Numbered from the stretch's first letter, positions 25,562-38,557 are shown. The stretch: DNA of 64,000 nucleotides from Pseudomonas fluvialis (GCF_014207935.1 NZ_JACHLL010000002.1:134281-198280); one strand, 5' to 3'. A program made the numbers and translations. Notes: generated by a model from the sequence alone, not told the origin.

Positions 25562-27595
25562 TCAGATGCGCTCCAGCGGTTCAATGGAGTCGGCGCGCAC
25601 GCTGGCGCCGAAGTGTTCAATCAGATGGCGCACAACCGGGTCGTTGGCGATCGACTCCTCGGCCAGGCGCTGTCGCTCGGCACGCTTGCGCGCCGCAGCC
25701 TGGGCCGGGGTTTCCTGCTCGGGCTTGATCACCTCGATGCGCAGGTTGAGGGTGCGCCCCAGAGCCTGATTCAGTGCATCGTTCAAACGCCGCTGCTGGG
25801 TCGCGTTGAACAGCGCGCTCTGACCTGGATCCAGGTGCAGTAACCAGTTGTCGCCCTCGGCTTCGATCAGCGAACAGTTGGCGCCGATGCTGCCGGTCAT
25901 GCCGGACAAGCCCAGACGCGGGAACAGTTCCAGCCACTCGGCCGCCAGACCACTGGCCGGCTGCGCGGCAGGCAGCGGCTCGGGTTCAGCCGGCACCTGC
26001 TCCTGCTCGTCGGCGAAGCTGTAGTCATAGGCCTCGGCGTCGGTTTCGTAATAGTCGTACTCACCCGCCGGCGGCTCGTCGTCATCGTCTGCGACCGTGG
26101 CAACAGCGGCCTCGGCCGGTATCGGCGACGCTACCTCGACCGGAACACTCACGGGTGCAACCGGAATCGGCGGAGATGGCTCGGCCGCTACAGTGACAGA
26201 AGCGACAGGCGCCTCTTCCCAGGGCAGATCCACAGCTGCGGCGGGCGTGCTCACGACCGGCTCGGCGGCCGCTGGCTCCGCGGGTACGGGCACCGCCACA
26301 GATGCAGGTGCAGGTGCAGGTGCAGGTGCAGGTGCAGGTGCAGGTGCAGGTGCAGGATTCAGTGTGGGCGTGCTCGGGGCTGCCGCAACAACCGGCGCAG
26401 TCAGGCTGACGCCGGCCACCGGGTTGGGTCTGGAATCAGCTGTGGCCGGGCTGATTCCCAGGTTCTTTAGTGGCTGTTCCTTTAGCGGCGAGTTCGGTGC
26501 CCCATCGGCGTCCGCCGGTCGGAACGCCAGCATGCGCAACAGCACCATCTCGAAGCCGCTACGCGGATCGGGCGCCAGCGGCAGGTCGCGCCGGCCGATC
26601 AGCCCCATCTGGTAGTAGAACTGCACATCCTCGCCAGGTAAGGCCTGTGCCAGCGCCAGCACCTTGTCGCGGTCACCCTGGCCGTTATCCACCGCCTCGG
26701 GCAGCGCCTGGGCAATGGCCACGCGGTGCAGCACATTGAGCATCTCGGCCAGCACGCCAGCCCAGTCGGGCCCCTGCTCGGCCAGGTGGCGTACACCTTC
26801 GAGCAAGGCCCGCGCATCGCCTTCGAGCAGTGCCTGCAGCACACCATAGACCTGACCATGATCCAGGGTGCCAAGCATGGCACGCACATCGGCGGCCAGC
26901 ACCTTGCCTTCGCCAAAGGCGATGGCCTGGTCGGTCAGGCTCATGGCATCGCGCATCGACCCATCGGCGGCGCGACCCAGCAGCCAGAGGGCATCTTCCT
27001 CGAACGGTACGTTCTCGGCAGTCAGCACGTGATTGAGGTGTTCAACCACTCGCTCCGGCGGCATGTTCTTCAGCGAGAACTGCAGGCAGCGCGAAAGCAC
27101 GGTGACCGGCAGCTTCTGCGGATCGGTGGTGGCCAGCAGGAACTTGACGTGGGGCGGCGGCTCTTCCAGGGTCTTGAGCAGCGCGTTGAACGAGCTGGTC
27201 GAGAGCATGTGCACTTCGTCGATCAGGTAAACCTTGAAGCGTCCGCGACTCGGCGAATACTGCACGTTATCGAGCAGCTCACGGGTATCCTCGACCTTGG
27301 TGCGACTGGCGGCGTCCACTTCGATCAGGTCGACGAAGCGCCCCTCATCGATCTCCCGGCATACCGAGCAGGTGCCACAGGGAGTAGAGCTGATGCCGGT
27401 CTCGCAGTTCAGGCACTTGGCCAGAATGCGCGCGATGGTGGTCTTGCCCACACCCCGGGTACCGGTGAACAGGTAGGCATGGTGCAGGCGCTGGCTGTCC
27501 AGCGCGTTGATCAGGGCCTTGAGCACATGGGTCTGGCCGACCATTTCGCGGAACGAGCGCGGACGCCATTTACGTGCAAGAACCTGATAACTCAT
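25562..27595 (-). CDS. dnaX: DNA polymerase III subunit tau (DnaX)
   Basis: A 677-residue clamp-loader ATPase. Walker A GTRGVGKT (45-52), zinc-binding cysteines between 61 and 79, Walker B LIDEVHML and the SRC motif (LSRCLQF) are present, followed by domain III, a long proline/alanine-rich acidic linker (about 385-530) and the tau C-terminal domain that binds polymerase alpha. The linker carries a PA-dipeptide run encoded by a hexanucleotide repeat. I see no A6G slippery heptamer of the E. coli type, so the short gamma form, if made, must arise otherwise. Confidence 0.95.
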   Translation of the reverse strand: MSYQVLARKWRPRSFREMVGQTHVLKALINALDSQRLHHAYLFTGTRGVGKTTIARILAKCLNCETGISSTPCGTCSVCREIDEGRFVDLIEVDAASRTKVEDTRELLDNVQYSPSRGRFKVYLIDEVHMLSTSSFNALLKTLEEPPPHVKFLLATTDPQKLPVTVLSRCLQFSLKNMPPERVVEHLNHVLTAENVPFEEDALWLLGRAADGSMRDAMSLTDQAIAFGEGKVLAADVRAMLGTLDHGQVYGVLQALLEGDARALLEGVRHLAEQGPDWAGVLAEMLNVLHRVAIAQALPEAVDNGQGDRDKVLALAQALPGEDVQFYYQMGLIGRRDLPLAPDPRSGFEMVLLRMLAFRPADADGAPNSPLKEQPLKNLGISPATADSRPNPVAGVSLTAPVVAAAPSTPTLNPAPAPAPAPAPAPAPAPASVAVPVPAEPAAAEPVVSTPAAAVDLPWEEAPVASVTVAAEPSPPIPVAPVSVPVEVASPIPAEAAVATVADDDDEPPAGEYDYYETDAEAYDYSFADEQEQVPAEPEPLPAAQPASGLAAEWLELFPRLGLSGMTGSIGANCSLIEAEGDNWLLHLDPGQSALFNATQQRRLNDALNQALGRTLNLRIEVIKPEQETPAQAAARKRAERQRLAEESIANDPVVRHLIEHFGASVRADSIEPLERI
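26303..26356. repeat. Hexanucleotide repeat inside dnaX
   Basis: About nine uninterrupted copies of GCAGGT (plus strand) encode alternating proline and alanine in the DnaX linker. Because the unit is six bases, slippage changes length by two residues without breaking the frame. Confidence 0.9.
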
Positions 27596-27687
27596 TAAAT
27601 TTCATCACAGCCAGTGGCAAGGTGGGCTAATCCTAGCGGAGCAGCCTGTAAATTGCACTCAAACCAGCCACCCAGGGACACTTCCGG

Positions 27688-28437
27688 ATGTCACGTCACA
27701 GCGGCCCCCAAATCGCTTGCTTGTGCCTCATGACGGCCTGCCTCGTGCAGCCCGGCATGGCCAGCACTGCGCCGCTTCGAAGCGCCATCCTGGAAAGCTG
27801 GATCATGCCGCTGGCTGACATGACCAATGGGGCGCCCGAACGTGGACTGATCCCGGACCTCTATCGCCTGATTGCGGCTGAAAGCCAGACGCCCATCGAG
27901 CTGATAAGCATCCCCCGCGCCCGGATCGATATGGCGCTGGACAAAGCCCAGGTGGACATACTCTGCTACGCCTCGCCCAACTGGCTGCATGCGCCCTATC
28001 ACTTCATCTGGAGCCTGCCCTTCATGACCCAACGCGACCTGCTGGTCGGTCGCGAGCGTTATCCAGGCTTCGACGGCATAGAGAGTCTTTCCGGCACGCA
28101 ACTGGGCACGGTGCTGGGTTATCGCTATCCCTCTCTAAAAGAGCTGCTCGGCAGCGGGAAACTGCAACGAGTGGATAGCCGCAGCCAGCATCAGGTACTG
28201 GAAATGCTGCGCGCACAGCGACTCGACTATGGCGTCAGCAACGAACTGTCACTGCACTGGTTCAATCGCCAGTCACCGGCAAAACCCCCGCTGATTGCCC
28301 TGGAAGCCATTCAGGAAGAGTCCATCGCCTGCCTGGTACGGGACGACCCGCAAGTGCCTGCACAAAGAGTCCTCAGGGCCATGGTCCGACTGCAACAACG
28401 CGGTGAATTCAACAGACTGCTGCAACGCTATCGCTGA
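27688..28437 (+). CDS. Periplasmic substrate-binding-like protein
   Basis: A 249-residue protein with a signal peptide (IACLCLMTACLVQPGMAS) and the fold of family-3 solute-binding proteins: SAILESWIMPLADM, GLIPDLYRLIAAES, PRARIDMALDKAQVDILCYASP, then LSGTQLGTVLGYRYPSL. No permease or ATPase gene is near, so it may be an orphan sensor-type binding protein rather than part of a transporter. It is divergent from dnaX and just before the SRP RNA. Ligand unknown. Confidence 0.72.
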   Translation: MSRHSGPQIACLCLMTACLVQPGMASTAPLRSAILESWIMPLADMTNGAPERGLIPDLYRLIAAESQTPIELISIPRARIDMALDKAQVDILCYASPNWLHAPYHFIWSLPFMTQRDLLVGRERYPGFDGIESLSGTQLGTVLGYRYPSLKELLGSGKLQRVDSRSQHQVLEMLRAQRLDYGVSNELSLHWFNRQSPAKPPLIALEAIQEESIACLVRDDPQVPAQRVLRAMVRLQQRGEFNRLLQRYR

Positions 28438-28501
28438 AGAAGCGCAGGCAACGAGCGCCAGGAGCGAGAGCTGAAAAAGAGGGAGAGTTTCAGAAACTGG
28501 A

Positions 28502-28613
28502 GGTGAGCCCTGCCAGCCACACCCCGGCACACGATGTCACCGCTGCGGCTGCTCCCTTCCGGGCCTGACCGGGTTCACGGCTGATCGTTGCGAGGGGACC
28601 GACAGGACCCACC
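28502..28613 (-). ncRNA. ffs: 4.5S RNA of the signal recognition particle
   Basis: The minus strand carries the conserved SRP hairpin: GGTCAGGCCCGGAAGGGAGC with the GGAA tetraloop and the opposite AGCAGCC internal loop. The ends GGTGGGTCCTG and CAGGGCTCACC pair to close the long rod, giving about 112 nt as in other gammaproteobacteria. With Ffh it targets membrane proteins. The ends are set by pairing and may differ by a few bases after RNase P processing. Confidence 0.92.
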
Positions 28614-28646
28614 ATAACGCCACTCGCCATTGCAGCGAGCGGCGCC

Positions 28647-28674
28647 ATTGTAACGGCTTGCGAAGAACTTACAA
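28647..28674 (-). promoter_or_regulatory. Promoter of the SRP RNA gene
   Basis: On the minus strand TTGTAA (28674-28669), a 16-bp spacer and TACAAT (28652-28647) form a good sigma-70 promoter, placing the start about 25 bp before the mature RNA, in line with a processed leader. It lies just past the chemoreceptor stop. Confidence 0.65.
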
Positions 28675-28696
28675 CCGCCTCAAGCACTTATGTTGC

Positions 28697-30331
28697 TTAG
28701 ACGCGGAAACGCGCCACCAGCTTGGCCAGGCGCCCGGCGGTGGCCGATAGCTGCTGACTGGAATCCACGCCCTGGGCCGAAGTCTGCGCCGAGCGATCGG
28801 ACAGGTCGCGGATATCGGTGATATTGCGGGTGATCTCCTCGGTCACGCTGCTCTGCTGCTCACAGGCCGCCGCGATATGCGCGGCCATCTCGTTGATCGA
28901 ATCGACACCCTGAGCCGCCTGGGCCAGAGTCGACTCCACCGAAGCCGCACGTTCGACGCTTTCCTGAGCCCGCCCGGAACCGCCCTGCATGACCTTGACC
29001 GCATTCTGCGCGCCACTCTGCAGGCGCTCGATCATCTCCTGAATGTCCTTGGTCGACTCCTGTGTACGCGCGGCAAGGGCCCGCACCTCGTCAGCAACCA
29101 CGGCAAATCCGCGCCCCTGTTCGCCGGCGCGTGCCGCCTCGATAGCAGCATTCAGCGCCAGCAGATTGGTCTGCTCGGCAATGCCCTTGATCACCGCCAG
29201 CACCGCGCCGATGTTGTTGGTTTCCTGCTCCAGGCTGCCGATCACCTCAGAAGCTCGTTCCACCTCAGCTGCCAGGGCACGCATCGAGGCGATGTTGTCA
29301 GTCACCACGCGAGCGCTCTCACGCGACAGTTTCTCCGCGTCCTGCGACGCCTGCGAAGCTTGCTGAGCGCTACGGGCCACCTCATGAATGGCCGCACTCA
29401 TCTGCGCCGCCGCCGTCGATACCTGATCGACCGAGGCATGTTCCTGACGAATCAGCGCACTATTTTCATCGGCCATGCTGGCCATCACCCCGGCCGACGC
29501 CGCGACATCGGCGGTGGTATCACGCACTTCACGTATCAAGCCCTGCAGGCGTTCGAGAAAACGATTGAGGGCATCGCTCAACTGCCCCAGTTCGTCGCTG
29601 CCGCGCACATCGATGCGCGCGGTCAGGTCGCCATCACCCTCGGCAATATCACGCACCCGCTCCAGCATGCGATCCAGCGGACGCGTGACAAACAACGGGA
29701 AGGCCACCACCAGCACCACGCAGAGAAGCAGCCCCAGAACGATAGCCACACTCTGTTGCCAGATACGCTCGGAAGCGATATCGACAGCCTGCTGGCCGGC
29801 ATTTTCGGCAATCTCACCGACCAACCCTGAGAGCTGATCGAGTGCCTCGCGCGCCACGCTGAACTGGTCATAGCTGCGGCCCATGGTCAGCGCCTGCGCC
29901 GCCGCACGATCAGAGGTCGCCATGGCCACGACCTCATTCGAGGTTTTCTGCCACTGATCGAACTGGCGCTCGAAATCGCTGAAGCGCTGAGTGAGCTCAG
30001 ACTGGTTTTCCATCTTCGCCGCATTGGCGACACGCTCGCGTGCCTGCTGCAGGTTCTCGCTGTGTTCGGCACGGATAGCCTGCTGGATCTGCGGGTCATC
30101 GGCCAGAATCAGGCTCCGCTCGGCCAGAAAGGCCTGGTACATGTCCCGATCGGCATCCAGCAGCAGCACGGCCGCCGGCATGTGCTGCTTGGCCAGATCG
30201 GTAGCCACCCCCCGCAGTTCGCCAGCGCCACGGATGCCGAGCATGCCGATCAACAGCAGCAGCAACGCGAGAATAATGATCGGCAAAGCAAGCTTCTTGC
30301 GAAACCCCAGGTTGGAAAGCAACTGCAACAT
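28697..30331 (-). CDS. Methyl-accepting chemotaxis protein
   Basis: A 544-residue chemoreceptor: membrane helix near 14-34, a periplasmic four-helix-bundle domain (about 35-190), a second helix [19 protein letters not shown], a HAMP domain ([25 protein letters not shown]) and a long signalling coil whose tip [20 protein letters not shown] contacts CheA/CheW. No C-terminal pentapeptide tether. Ligand unknown. Its likely partners are the CheA/CheW genes at 50-58 kb. Confidence 0.93.
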   Translation of the reverse strand: MLQLLSNLGFRKKLALPIIILALLLLLIGMLGIRGAGELRGVATDLAKQHMPAAVLLLDADRDMYQAFLAERSLILADDPQIQQAIRAEHSENLQQARERVANAAKMENQSELTQRFSDFERQFDQWQKTSNEVVAMATSDRAAAQALTMGRSYDQFSVAREALDQLSGLVGEIAENAGQQAVDIASERIWQQSVAIVLGLLLCVVLVVAFPLFVTRPLDRMLERVRDIAEGDGDLTARIDVRGSDELGQLSDALNRFLERLQGLIREVRDTTADVAASAGVMASMADENSALIRQEHASVDQVSTAAAQMSAAIHEVARSAQQASQASQDAEKLSRESARVVTDNIASMRALAAEVERASEVIGSLEQETNNIGAVLAVIKGIAEQTNLLALNAAIEAARAGEQGRGFAVVADEVRALAARTQESTKDIQEMIERLQSGAQNAVKVMQGGSGRAQESVERAASVESTLAQAAQGVDSINEMAAHIAAACEQQSSVTEEITRNITDIRDLSDRSAQTSAQGVDSSQQLSATAGRLAKLVARFRV

Positions 30332-30498
30332 GACAGGACACCTGCGTGGCGGAAGACGGGCTACACCCTCTCAGCATAGTTCGCCAAACGGCAGATGCCG
30401 GCCTGCGACAAGAATGCGCTGGCTTCGGCACCGGCTGAGTGATGAAATGCCTGCCACGCGCCGCCCGGCGCCTCGCCACTGAACAAGGATCTCCGACC

Positions 30499-30780
30499 AT
30501 GGCCCTGACCAAAGACCAACTGATTGGCGACATCGCCGAAGCCACCGACCTGGAAAAAAGCAGCGTTCGCAACGTGCTCGAGCAACTCAGCCAGATCGTG
30601 GCCGACGCGCTGGATAACGACAGTGAGATCACTCTGCCAGGCATCGGTAAGCTGAAGGTCAGCGAGCGTCCGGCACGCACCGGACGCAACCCGCAGACGG
30701 GCAAGGCGATCGAGATTGCCGCCAAGAAAGTGATCAAGCTGGTACCGGCCAAGGCCCTGAGCGACAGCCTGAACGGCTAA
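30499..30780 (+). CDS. HU/IHF-family DNA-binding protein
   Basis: A 93-residue histone-like protein (MALTKDQLIGDIAEATDLEK ... ITLPGIGKLKVSERPARTGRNPQTGKAIEIAAKKVIKLVPAKAL). The GxGxxxxxxRxxRxGRNPQTG arm inserts into the DNA minor groove and bends it. The ATG at 30499 has AAGGAT nine bases upstream; the upstream extension is not real. It is one of what are normally several HU paralogues in pseudomonads and has its own terminator. Confidence 0.92.
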   Translation: MALTKDQLIGDIAEATDLEKSSVRNVLEQLSQIVADALDNDSEITLPGIGKLKVSERPARTGRNPQTGKAIEIAAKKVIKLVPAKALSDSLNG

Positions 30781-30794
30781 GCCAGAAAGCATCC

Positions 30795-30825
30795 CGACAA
30801 GGCCGCCATCAGGCGGCCTTGTCGT

Positions 30826-30827
<2 letters not shown>
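30795..30827. terminator. Bidirectional terminator between HU gene and ligA
   Basis: A perfect 13-bp stem CGACAAGGCCGCC / GGCGGCCTTGTCG with loop ATCA, then TTT on the plus strand. It abuts the ligA stop codon on the other strand and can serve both genes. Confidence 0.85.
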
Positions 30828-33258
<2,431 letters not shown>

Positions 33259-33263
33259 TCAAC

Positions 33264-34061
33264 TCAGCGTTTGTGGGTCAGCTTACGCCGCTCATGGTCG
33301 GCGATGCGCTGACGGTAGTGTTCGATGGTCTGCGCCGTCATCACGCTGCGCTGCTCATCCTTGAGTTCACCATTGAGCTCGCTGGACAGCTTGCGCGCTG
33401 CCGCCACCATCAGGTCGAAAGCCTGCTTGGGATGACGCGGGCCCGGCAGGCCGAGGAAGAAGCTGACCGCACGGGTACTGAACAGGTCGATGTCGTCCAG
33501 ATCGAAGGTGCCCGGCTTGACGCCATTGGCCATTGAGAACAGCACCTCGCCGTTGCCAGCCATGCTTTCGTGGCGGTGGAAGATATCCATCTCGCCGAAG
33601 CGCAGGCCACTTTCCAGAATATTCTGCAGCAGGGCCGGGCCCTTGAAACCGTCCGGATCACGGGCGATAACGTTGATCACCAGCACTTCGTCGACCGGAG
33701 CCTGCTCGCGCGGCGGCTCGGACCTGGCCTCATCGGTCACAGGGTTGAGCAGGGTCGGCACCGGCTCCTCGAGGCTCAGGTCGCCCTGATGCGGCTCGTT
33801 GCGTTTCTTGCCACCCTCGGTGGCAGTCATCGAGGGCAGATCATGCTCGTCCAGTTGCGGCTCGGCATGCTTATCCTTGACCCGAACGGGACTCAACAGA
33901 TTGGGATCGACATCCTCGTCGGGCAGATTGCCGAAACTGTTGTCCAGGCGAAACTTGAGTTTGCCCTTGTTGCCACTCATGCGGCGCCAGCCATCGAACA
34001 GAATGCCGGCAATGACGATGATGCCGATGACAATCAGCCACTCGCGCAGACCGATATCCAT
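33264..34061 (-). CDS. zipA: Cell-division protein ZipA
   Basis: A 265-residue FtsZ anchor: an N-terminal membrane helix with the N-out start ([28 protein letters not shown]), a flexible charged/proline linker to about 125, and the C-terminal FtsZ-binding domain ([39 protein letters not shown] ...). It tethers the Z-ring to the inner membrane. It sits in the usual smc-zipA-ligA order. Confidence 0.93.
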   Translation of the reverse strand: MDIGLREWLIVIGIIVIAGILFDGWRRMSGNKGKLKFRLDNSFGNLPDEDVDPNLLSPVRVKDKHAEPQLDEHDLPSMTATEGGKKRNEPHQGDLSLEEPVPTLLNPVTDEARSEPPREQAPVDEVLVINVIARDPDGFKGPALLQNILESGLRFGEMDIFHRHESMAGNGEVLFSMANGVKPGTFDLDDIDLFSTRAVSFFLGLPGPRHPKQAFDLMVAAARKLSSELNGELKDEQRSVMTAQTIEHYRQRIADHERRKLTHKR

Positions 34062-34231
34062 GTGAATCTGTTTCCCCTAGTCAAAAATACGCTGAACAAG
34101 GGCATCCCGCCCCCCACACGTGTCGCCAAATCCCTGTTCTCTCAGGCGTTTTCCACGATAAATAGATTTGCGCAATAAGCTAGCACGCCACCCCCCCGCT
34201 TAGGAACCTTTGCCGGCCTTCCGATGTGGCT

Positions 34232-37200
34232 TTAGGCCTCCACCATCGCCACCGCTTCCTCGACATTGACCGTGACCAGGCGCGAACAGCCGGGCTCATG
34301 CATGGTCACGCCCATCAACTGGTCGGCCATTTCCATGGCGATCTTGTTGTGGGTGATGTAGATGAACTGCACGGTGGCCGACATTTCCTTGACCAGGCGC
34401 GCGTAGCGACCGACGTTGGCATCGTCCAGCGGCGCGTCCACTTCGTCGAGCATGCAGAACGGCGCCGGATTGAGCTTGAAGATGGCAAACACCAGCGCCA
34501 GCGCGGTGAGTGCCTTCTCGCCGCCGGAAAGCAGGTGAATGGTGCTGTTCTTCTTGCCTGGCGGGCGCGCCATGATCGCCACACCGGTATCGAGCAGGTC
34601 TTCGCCAGTCAGCTCCAGGTAGGCGTGACCACCCCCGAACACTTTGGGGAACAGCGCCTGCAGACCCGCGTTGATCTGGTCGAAGGTGTCCTTGAAGCGG
34701 TTGCGGGTTTCCTTGTCGATCTTGCGGATGACGTTTTCCAGGGTATCGAGGGCCTCGACCAGGTCATCGTTCTGCGCGTCCAGGTAACGTTTGCGCTCGG
34801 ACTGCTGCTGGTATTCGTCGATGGCCGCCAGGTTGATTGCACCCAGACGGGCAATGCGCCCGGCCAGCTGTTCCAGCTGCTGTTCCCAGACGTTCTCGCT
34901 GGCCTCCGCCGGCAGGCTGGCCAGCACGCCGTGCAGGTCATAGCCATCCTCGGCCAACTGGTCGGCCAGGGCCTTGCGCCGCACATTGAGGGCCTGCCAG
35001 TCCATGCGCTGCTGTTCCAACTGGCCACGCAACAGTTGTGCCTGTTGCTCGGCCTGGCTGCGGCGCTTCTCGGCATCACGCAGTTCGCGGTCGGCATCTT
35101 CCAGGGCCAGACGCGCCAGCTTGAGCTCTTCCTCGACGCTCATGCGCCGTTCCAGCAGTTCTTCGAGCTTGATACGCAGCTCTTCGAGTGGCGCCTCGCC
35201 CTCCTCCAGATTGAGGCTGAGCTGTTCCCGACGCTCGATGGCGCGCTCGAACTGCAGCTCAAGGCGCTCCAACGCCTGACGGGTGGATTCGTGCTGGGCG
35301 CGGATCGAGCCCAGGCGCACGGCCAACTGATGGGCATGATCCTTGTGCTGGCGTGCCTCCTGGCGGACACGATCGAGGCGCTCACGCAACTGATCACGGG
35401 TAGCCAGCAGCAACTCGCGCTGTTCGGTATCACTGGCCATGGCATCCAGCGCATCCTGCAGGGTCAGTCGTGCCTCGCCCAGCTGCTCATGCTCCAGCGC
35501 CCGCTGCTCGTCCAGCTCGGCCAGTTCTTCCTGCAGGCGGCGACGACGCAGGGTCAACTGCTCGACCTTGGCCTGCTGCGCGGACAGCTGCGCCTTCAGT
35601 TCGCCATGACGACGAGCTTCATCCTGCAGACGACGACGCTGCTCCTCGCGCTGCTGCTCCTGCTGCTGCTGGCGGCTGCGCAGGCTCTGCAGGCGCTCAT
35701 CCAGTTCGACCAGGGCCATTTCCCGCTCATCACGTTCGGCCTGCAGACGCTCAAGTTCCTGACCACGGGCCAGCACGCCGCTCTCGGCTGCACTGGCGCG
35801 GCGCACCCGCAGAAAATGCCGGCCTACCCAGTAGCCGTCGCGGCTGATCAGGCTATCGCCCTCGGCCAGTTGGCCGCGCTGGGTCAGCGCTTCCTCCAAG
35901 GTCTCGACGGGACGCACCCGCCCCAGCCAGGGGCTCAGATCCAGATTGGCCTCAACCTTGTCCAGCAGACTGCCAGCCACCCGGGCACCGTGGCCCGGCG
36001 CACTGACCAGACGCAACTCGCCCTGATCGAAGCCTTTGAGGTCGAGGCCGCTGAAATCGTCCAGCAGTACCGCCTGCAGATCGGCGCCGAGGACGGTTTC
36101 CACCGCCAGCTCCCAGCCACTTTCTACCCGCAGCCCTTCGGCCAGACGTGGCCGGCTGGCCAGCTGCTGCTCACGCAGCCACTCGGCGGCGCCCTTGCCG
36201 GGATTGAGCGCGGCCTGCTGCAGGGCTTCCAAGGAGGCAATGCGGCCATTCAGGCGCTGCAACTCGCCCTGCGCCTGCTGCTGGGCCTGCTGGGCCTGCT
36301 GCAGCTCTTCGCGCAGGCTGTGCAGGCGCTCGGCCTGCTGCTCTTCGGCCTGCTGCAGTTCTTCCAGGGTCAGCTCGCCGCAGGCCAGCTGTTCGCTGAG
36401 TTCGAGAATCGCCGCATCCTGCGGGTCGGCCGCCAGCTGCGCCTGCTCGTCCTGCAGGCGTCGCTCGCGCTCCTGCACCCGCTCCAGCGCCTGTTCCAGC
36501 TGCTGGATGCGCGACTGCTGCACCTCGGCCTGCCGCCGCGGTTCGGCGCTGCGCTGGTTGAAGCCATCCCACTGCTCCTGCCAGGCGTGCATGGCGCCTT
36601 CGGCCTCTTCCAGCTGGGCACTGGCTTCCTCGGCTGCCGCGGCGCTCATTTCCTGCTCGGGAGCGAGCATGTCCAGCTCTTCGCCGAGGGTCGCCAGCAG
36701 CGTGCGGTCATGACCCAGGTGCGATTCGGTTTCCAGACGCGCGCGTTCGGCCTCGCGCAGATCGTCCTGCAGCTGACGCAGGCGCTGCTGACCATGCTGA
36801 ATGCTCTGCTCGACACGGGCGATATCACCGCCCACCGAGTAGAAGCGCCCCTGCACCTGATTGAAACGTTCGGACAGCTCGTGATGGCCGTCGCGCAGGC
36901 GCTCGATGCTGGCATCGGCACTGCGCTGCTCGGCCACCAGCGCCTCGAAGGCCACTTCCTGATCGCCGATCACCGCCTCGCGGCTGCCGACCTGCTGGTT
37001 CAGCGCCTGCCACTTGAGCGCGGCCAGCTGGGCCTTGAGCTGGCGCTCCTCGGCCTTGTATTCCTGGTACTTCTCGGCTGCCTGGGCCTGACGGTGCAGG
37101 CGTTCGAGCTGGCGCTCCAGCTCCTCGCGCAGATCGGTCAGGCGCGCCAGGTTCTCGTGGGTACGACGGATACGGCTCTCGGTCTCGCGGCGGCGCTCCT

Positions 37201-37720
37201 TGTACTTGGAGATGCCGGCCGCTTCCTCGATGAAATTGCGCAGATCCTCGGGCTTGGCCTCGATCAGCTTGCTGATCATGCCCTGTTCGATGATCGAGTA
37301 GCTGCGCGGACCGAGGCCGGTGCCGAGGAAGATGTCGGTGATGTCCCGGCGACGGCACTTGGTGCCGTTGAGAAAATAGGTGTTCTGTCCGTCGCGGGTC
37401 ACCCGGCGGCGGATGGAGATTTCGGCAAAGGCCGCGTACTCGCCCACCAGCGAGTTGTCGCTGTTGTCGAAGATCAGCTCGATGGAGGCCTGGGTCACCG
37501 GCTTGCGGGTGTTGGAGCCGTTGAAGATGACGTCGGTCATCGACTCGCCGCGCAGGTTTTTCGCCGAGCTTTCGCCCATCACCCAGCGCACGGCGTCGAT
37601 GATATTGGACTTGCCGCAACCGTTGGGCCCGACCACCGCCGCCATATTGCTGGGAAAATTGACCGTGGTCGGATCGACGAAGGACTTGAAGCCCGCCAGC
37701 CTGATGCACTTGAGGCGCAT
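34232..37720 (-). CDS. smc: Chromosome segregation protein SMC
   Basis: A 1162-residue SMC ATPase. Walker A GPNGCGKSNIIDAVRWVMGE near 32-51, two long coiled coils rich in Q/E/R/L around a hinge near 510-660, then the ABC signature LLSGGEKALTALAL and Walker B FCMLDEVDAPLDD. It condenses and organises the chromosome. It is seven bases after the GntR gene. A 170-bp gap to zipA shows no gene. Confidence 0.96.
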   Translation of the reverse strand: MRLKCIRLAGFKSFVDPTTVNFPSNMAAVVGPNGCGKSNIIDAVRWVMGESSAKNLRGESMTDVIFNGSNTRKPVTQASIELIFDNSDNSLVGEYAAFAEISIRRRVTRDGQNTYFLNGTKCRRRDITDIFLGTGLGPRSYSIIEQGMISKLIEAKPEDLRNFIEEAAGISKYKERRRETESRIRRTHENLARLTDLREELERQLERLHRQAQAAEKYQEYKAEERQLKAQLAALKWQALNQQVGSREAVIGDQEVAFEALVAEQRSADASIERLRDGHHELSERFNQVQGRFYSVGGDIARVEQSIQHGQQRLRQLQDDLREAERARLETESHLGHDRTLLATLGEELDMLAPEQEMSAAAAEEASAQLEEAEGAMHAWQEQWDGFNQRSAEPRRQAEVQQSRIQQLEQALERVQERERRLQDEQAQLAADPQDAAILELSEQLACGELTLEELQQAEEQQAERLHSLREELQQAQQAQQQAQGELQRLNGRIASLEALQQAALNPGKGAAEWLREQQLASRPRLAEGLRVESGWELAVETVLGADLQAVLLDDFSGLDLKGFDQGELRLVSAPGHGARVAGSLLDKVEANLDLSPWLGRVRPVETLEEALTQRGQLAEGDSLISRDGYWVGRHFLRVRRASAAESGVLARGQELERLQAERDEREMALVELDERLQSLRSRQQQQEQQREEQRRRLQDEARRHGELKAQLSAQQAKVEQLTLRRRRLQEELAELDEQRALEHEQLGEARLTLQDALDAMASDTEQRELLLATRDQLRERLDRVRQEARQHKDHAHQLAVRLGSIRAQHESTRQALERLELQFERAIERREQLSLNLEEGEAPLEELRIKLEELLERRMSVEEELKLARLALEDADRELRDAEKRRSQAEQQAQLLRGQLEQQRMDWQALNVRRKALADQLAEDGYDLHGVLASLPAEASENVWEQQLEQLAGRIARLGAINLAAIDEYQQQSERKRYLDAQNDDLVEALDTLENVIRKIDKETRNRFKDTFDQINAGLQALFPKVFGGGHAYLELTGEDLLDTGVAIMARPPGKKNSTIHLLSGGEKALTALALVFAIFKLNPAPFCMLDEVDAPLDDANVGRYARLVKEMSATVQFIYITHNKIAMEMADQLMGVTMHEPGCSRLVTVNVEEAVAMVEA

Positions 37721-37727
37721 ACCGACC

Positions 37728-38387
37728 TCAGCGCTCGGCCAGTGCCATCAGCACCAGCGCACTGTTGTGCTCGCCATAGGCGTTCAGCACATCGCGCACC
37801 GCCACCTCGTCACGGGCAATCACGGCCTGCAGCAGGCTGGCGAAGGTGTTGACGAACTGCGCCATCTCGCCCTTACGCCGCTCCAGCGCCAGGTGATAGG
37901 TGCGACTGATGGCCGGCAGCAGGTTCTCCAGGGTTTCCTGCAGGTACAGGTTGTTGGCGAACGGGAAGGACGCGCGCATCACATCGAAACTGCTCTCGAC
38001 GAAGGCATTGATGTCCTCGCGCTGCATGTTCTCCACCAGACGCTGCTGGATGGCGAGAAACGGCTGCAGGTCGCTCTCCTGCTGCCAGCCACGGGCGACG
38101 GCCAGGCCCAGCTTGATGTACAGGTAGATCACCAGTTCGTAAAGGCTGGTCACATGCTGCGGGGTCAGCTCGGACACCTGAGCGCCACGGCGCGGCAGGA
38201 TGTTTATCAGGTGGCGCCGCTCCAGAATCAGCAGGGCCTCGCGTACCGAGCCGCGGCTGACATTCAGCGCCTGGGTCACCTTGATCTCCTGAATGCGCTC
38301 ACGTTCCTTGAGCTCGCCGCGGATGATGCGCTCGGCCAGGTGTTGGGCGATCTGTTCGGCGAGGCTGTCCGGTGCCTTGAAGGTCAT
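37728..38387 (-). CDS. GntR-family (FadR/VanR-type) regulator
   Basis: A 219-residue regulator: winged helix (LAEQIAQHLAERIIRGELKERERIQEIKVTQALNVSRGSVREALLILERRHLI) and an all-helical FCD-type effector domain. The ATG at 38387 has AAGGAA eight bases upstream. It is divergent from alkB2 across 170 bp containing a perfect palindrome of the TTGTC/GACAA kind used by this family, so it is probably the alkane-hydroxylase repressor and may control itself. Ligand could be a fatty acid or alkane product; not proven. Confidence 0.85.
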   Translation of the reverse strand: MTFKAPDSLAEQIAQHLAERIIRGELKERERIQEIKVTQALNVSRGSVREALLILERRHLINILPRRGAQVSELTPQHVTSLYELVIYLYIKLGLAVARGWQQESDLQPFLAIQQRLVENMQREDINAFVESSFDVMRASFPFANNLYLQETLENLLPAISRTYHLALERRKGEMAQFVNTFASLLQAVIARDEVAVRDVLNAYGEHNSALVLMALAER

Positions 38388-38504
38388 GCTGTTCCTTACT
38401 GGAGGGGCCTTCTGGAGTGGCGCGCAGTTTATCACAGGGCCCTCTTCGACCAAGCCTGGCGACCGCCCATCGAAGGTTTGCACGAACCCAATGGTTATTT
38501 GTAG

Positions 38505-38535
38505 GATTGTCGGACAATCTAACAATCCCTATAAC
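38505..38535 (+). promoter_or_regulatory. alkB2 promoter overlapped by GntR-type operator
   Basis: GATTGTC-G-GACAATC is a perfect 15-bp palindrome at 38505-38519; a wider nested pair GGATTGT ... ACAATCC spans 38504-38528. TTGTCG (38507-38512), a 17-bp spacer and TATAAC (38530-38535) give a sigma-70 promoter whose -35 box lies inside the palindrome. Binding of the divergent GntR protein here would block alkB2. Confidence 0.72.
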
Positions 38536-38557
38536 AAGAAACTGGAGACCTGCCACC

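Noticed and set aside
26097..26615. Glycine/alanine-rich protein on the plus strand
   Set aside because: It is antisense to the PA-rich linker of dnaX, and its GAGAGA run merely mirrors the hexanucleotide repeat.
25562..27595. Programmed frameshift in dnaX for a gamma subunit
   Set aside because: No A6G or similar slippery heptamer with a following stem is visible in the linker region.
34226..37852. A 1208-residue open frame antisense to smc
   Set aside because: It is the mirror of a high-GC coding strand; smc has all motifs and the antisense product is low-complexity L/Q-rich with no family.
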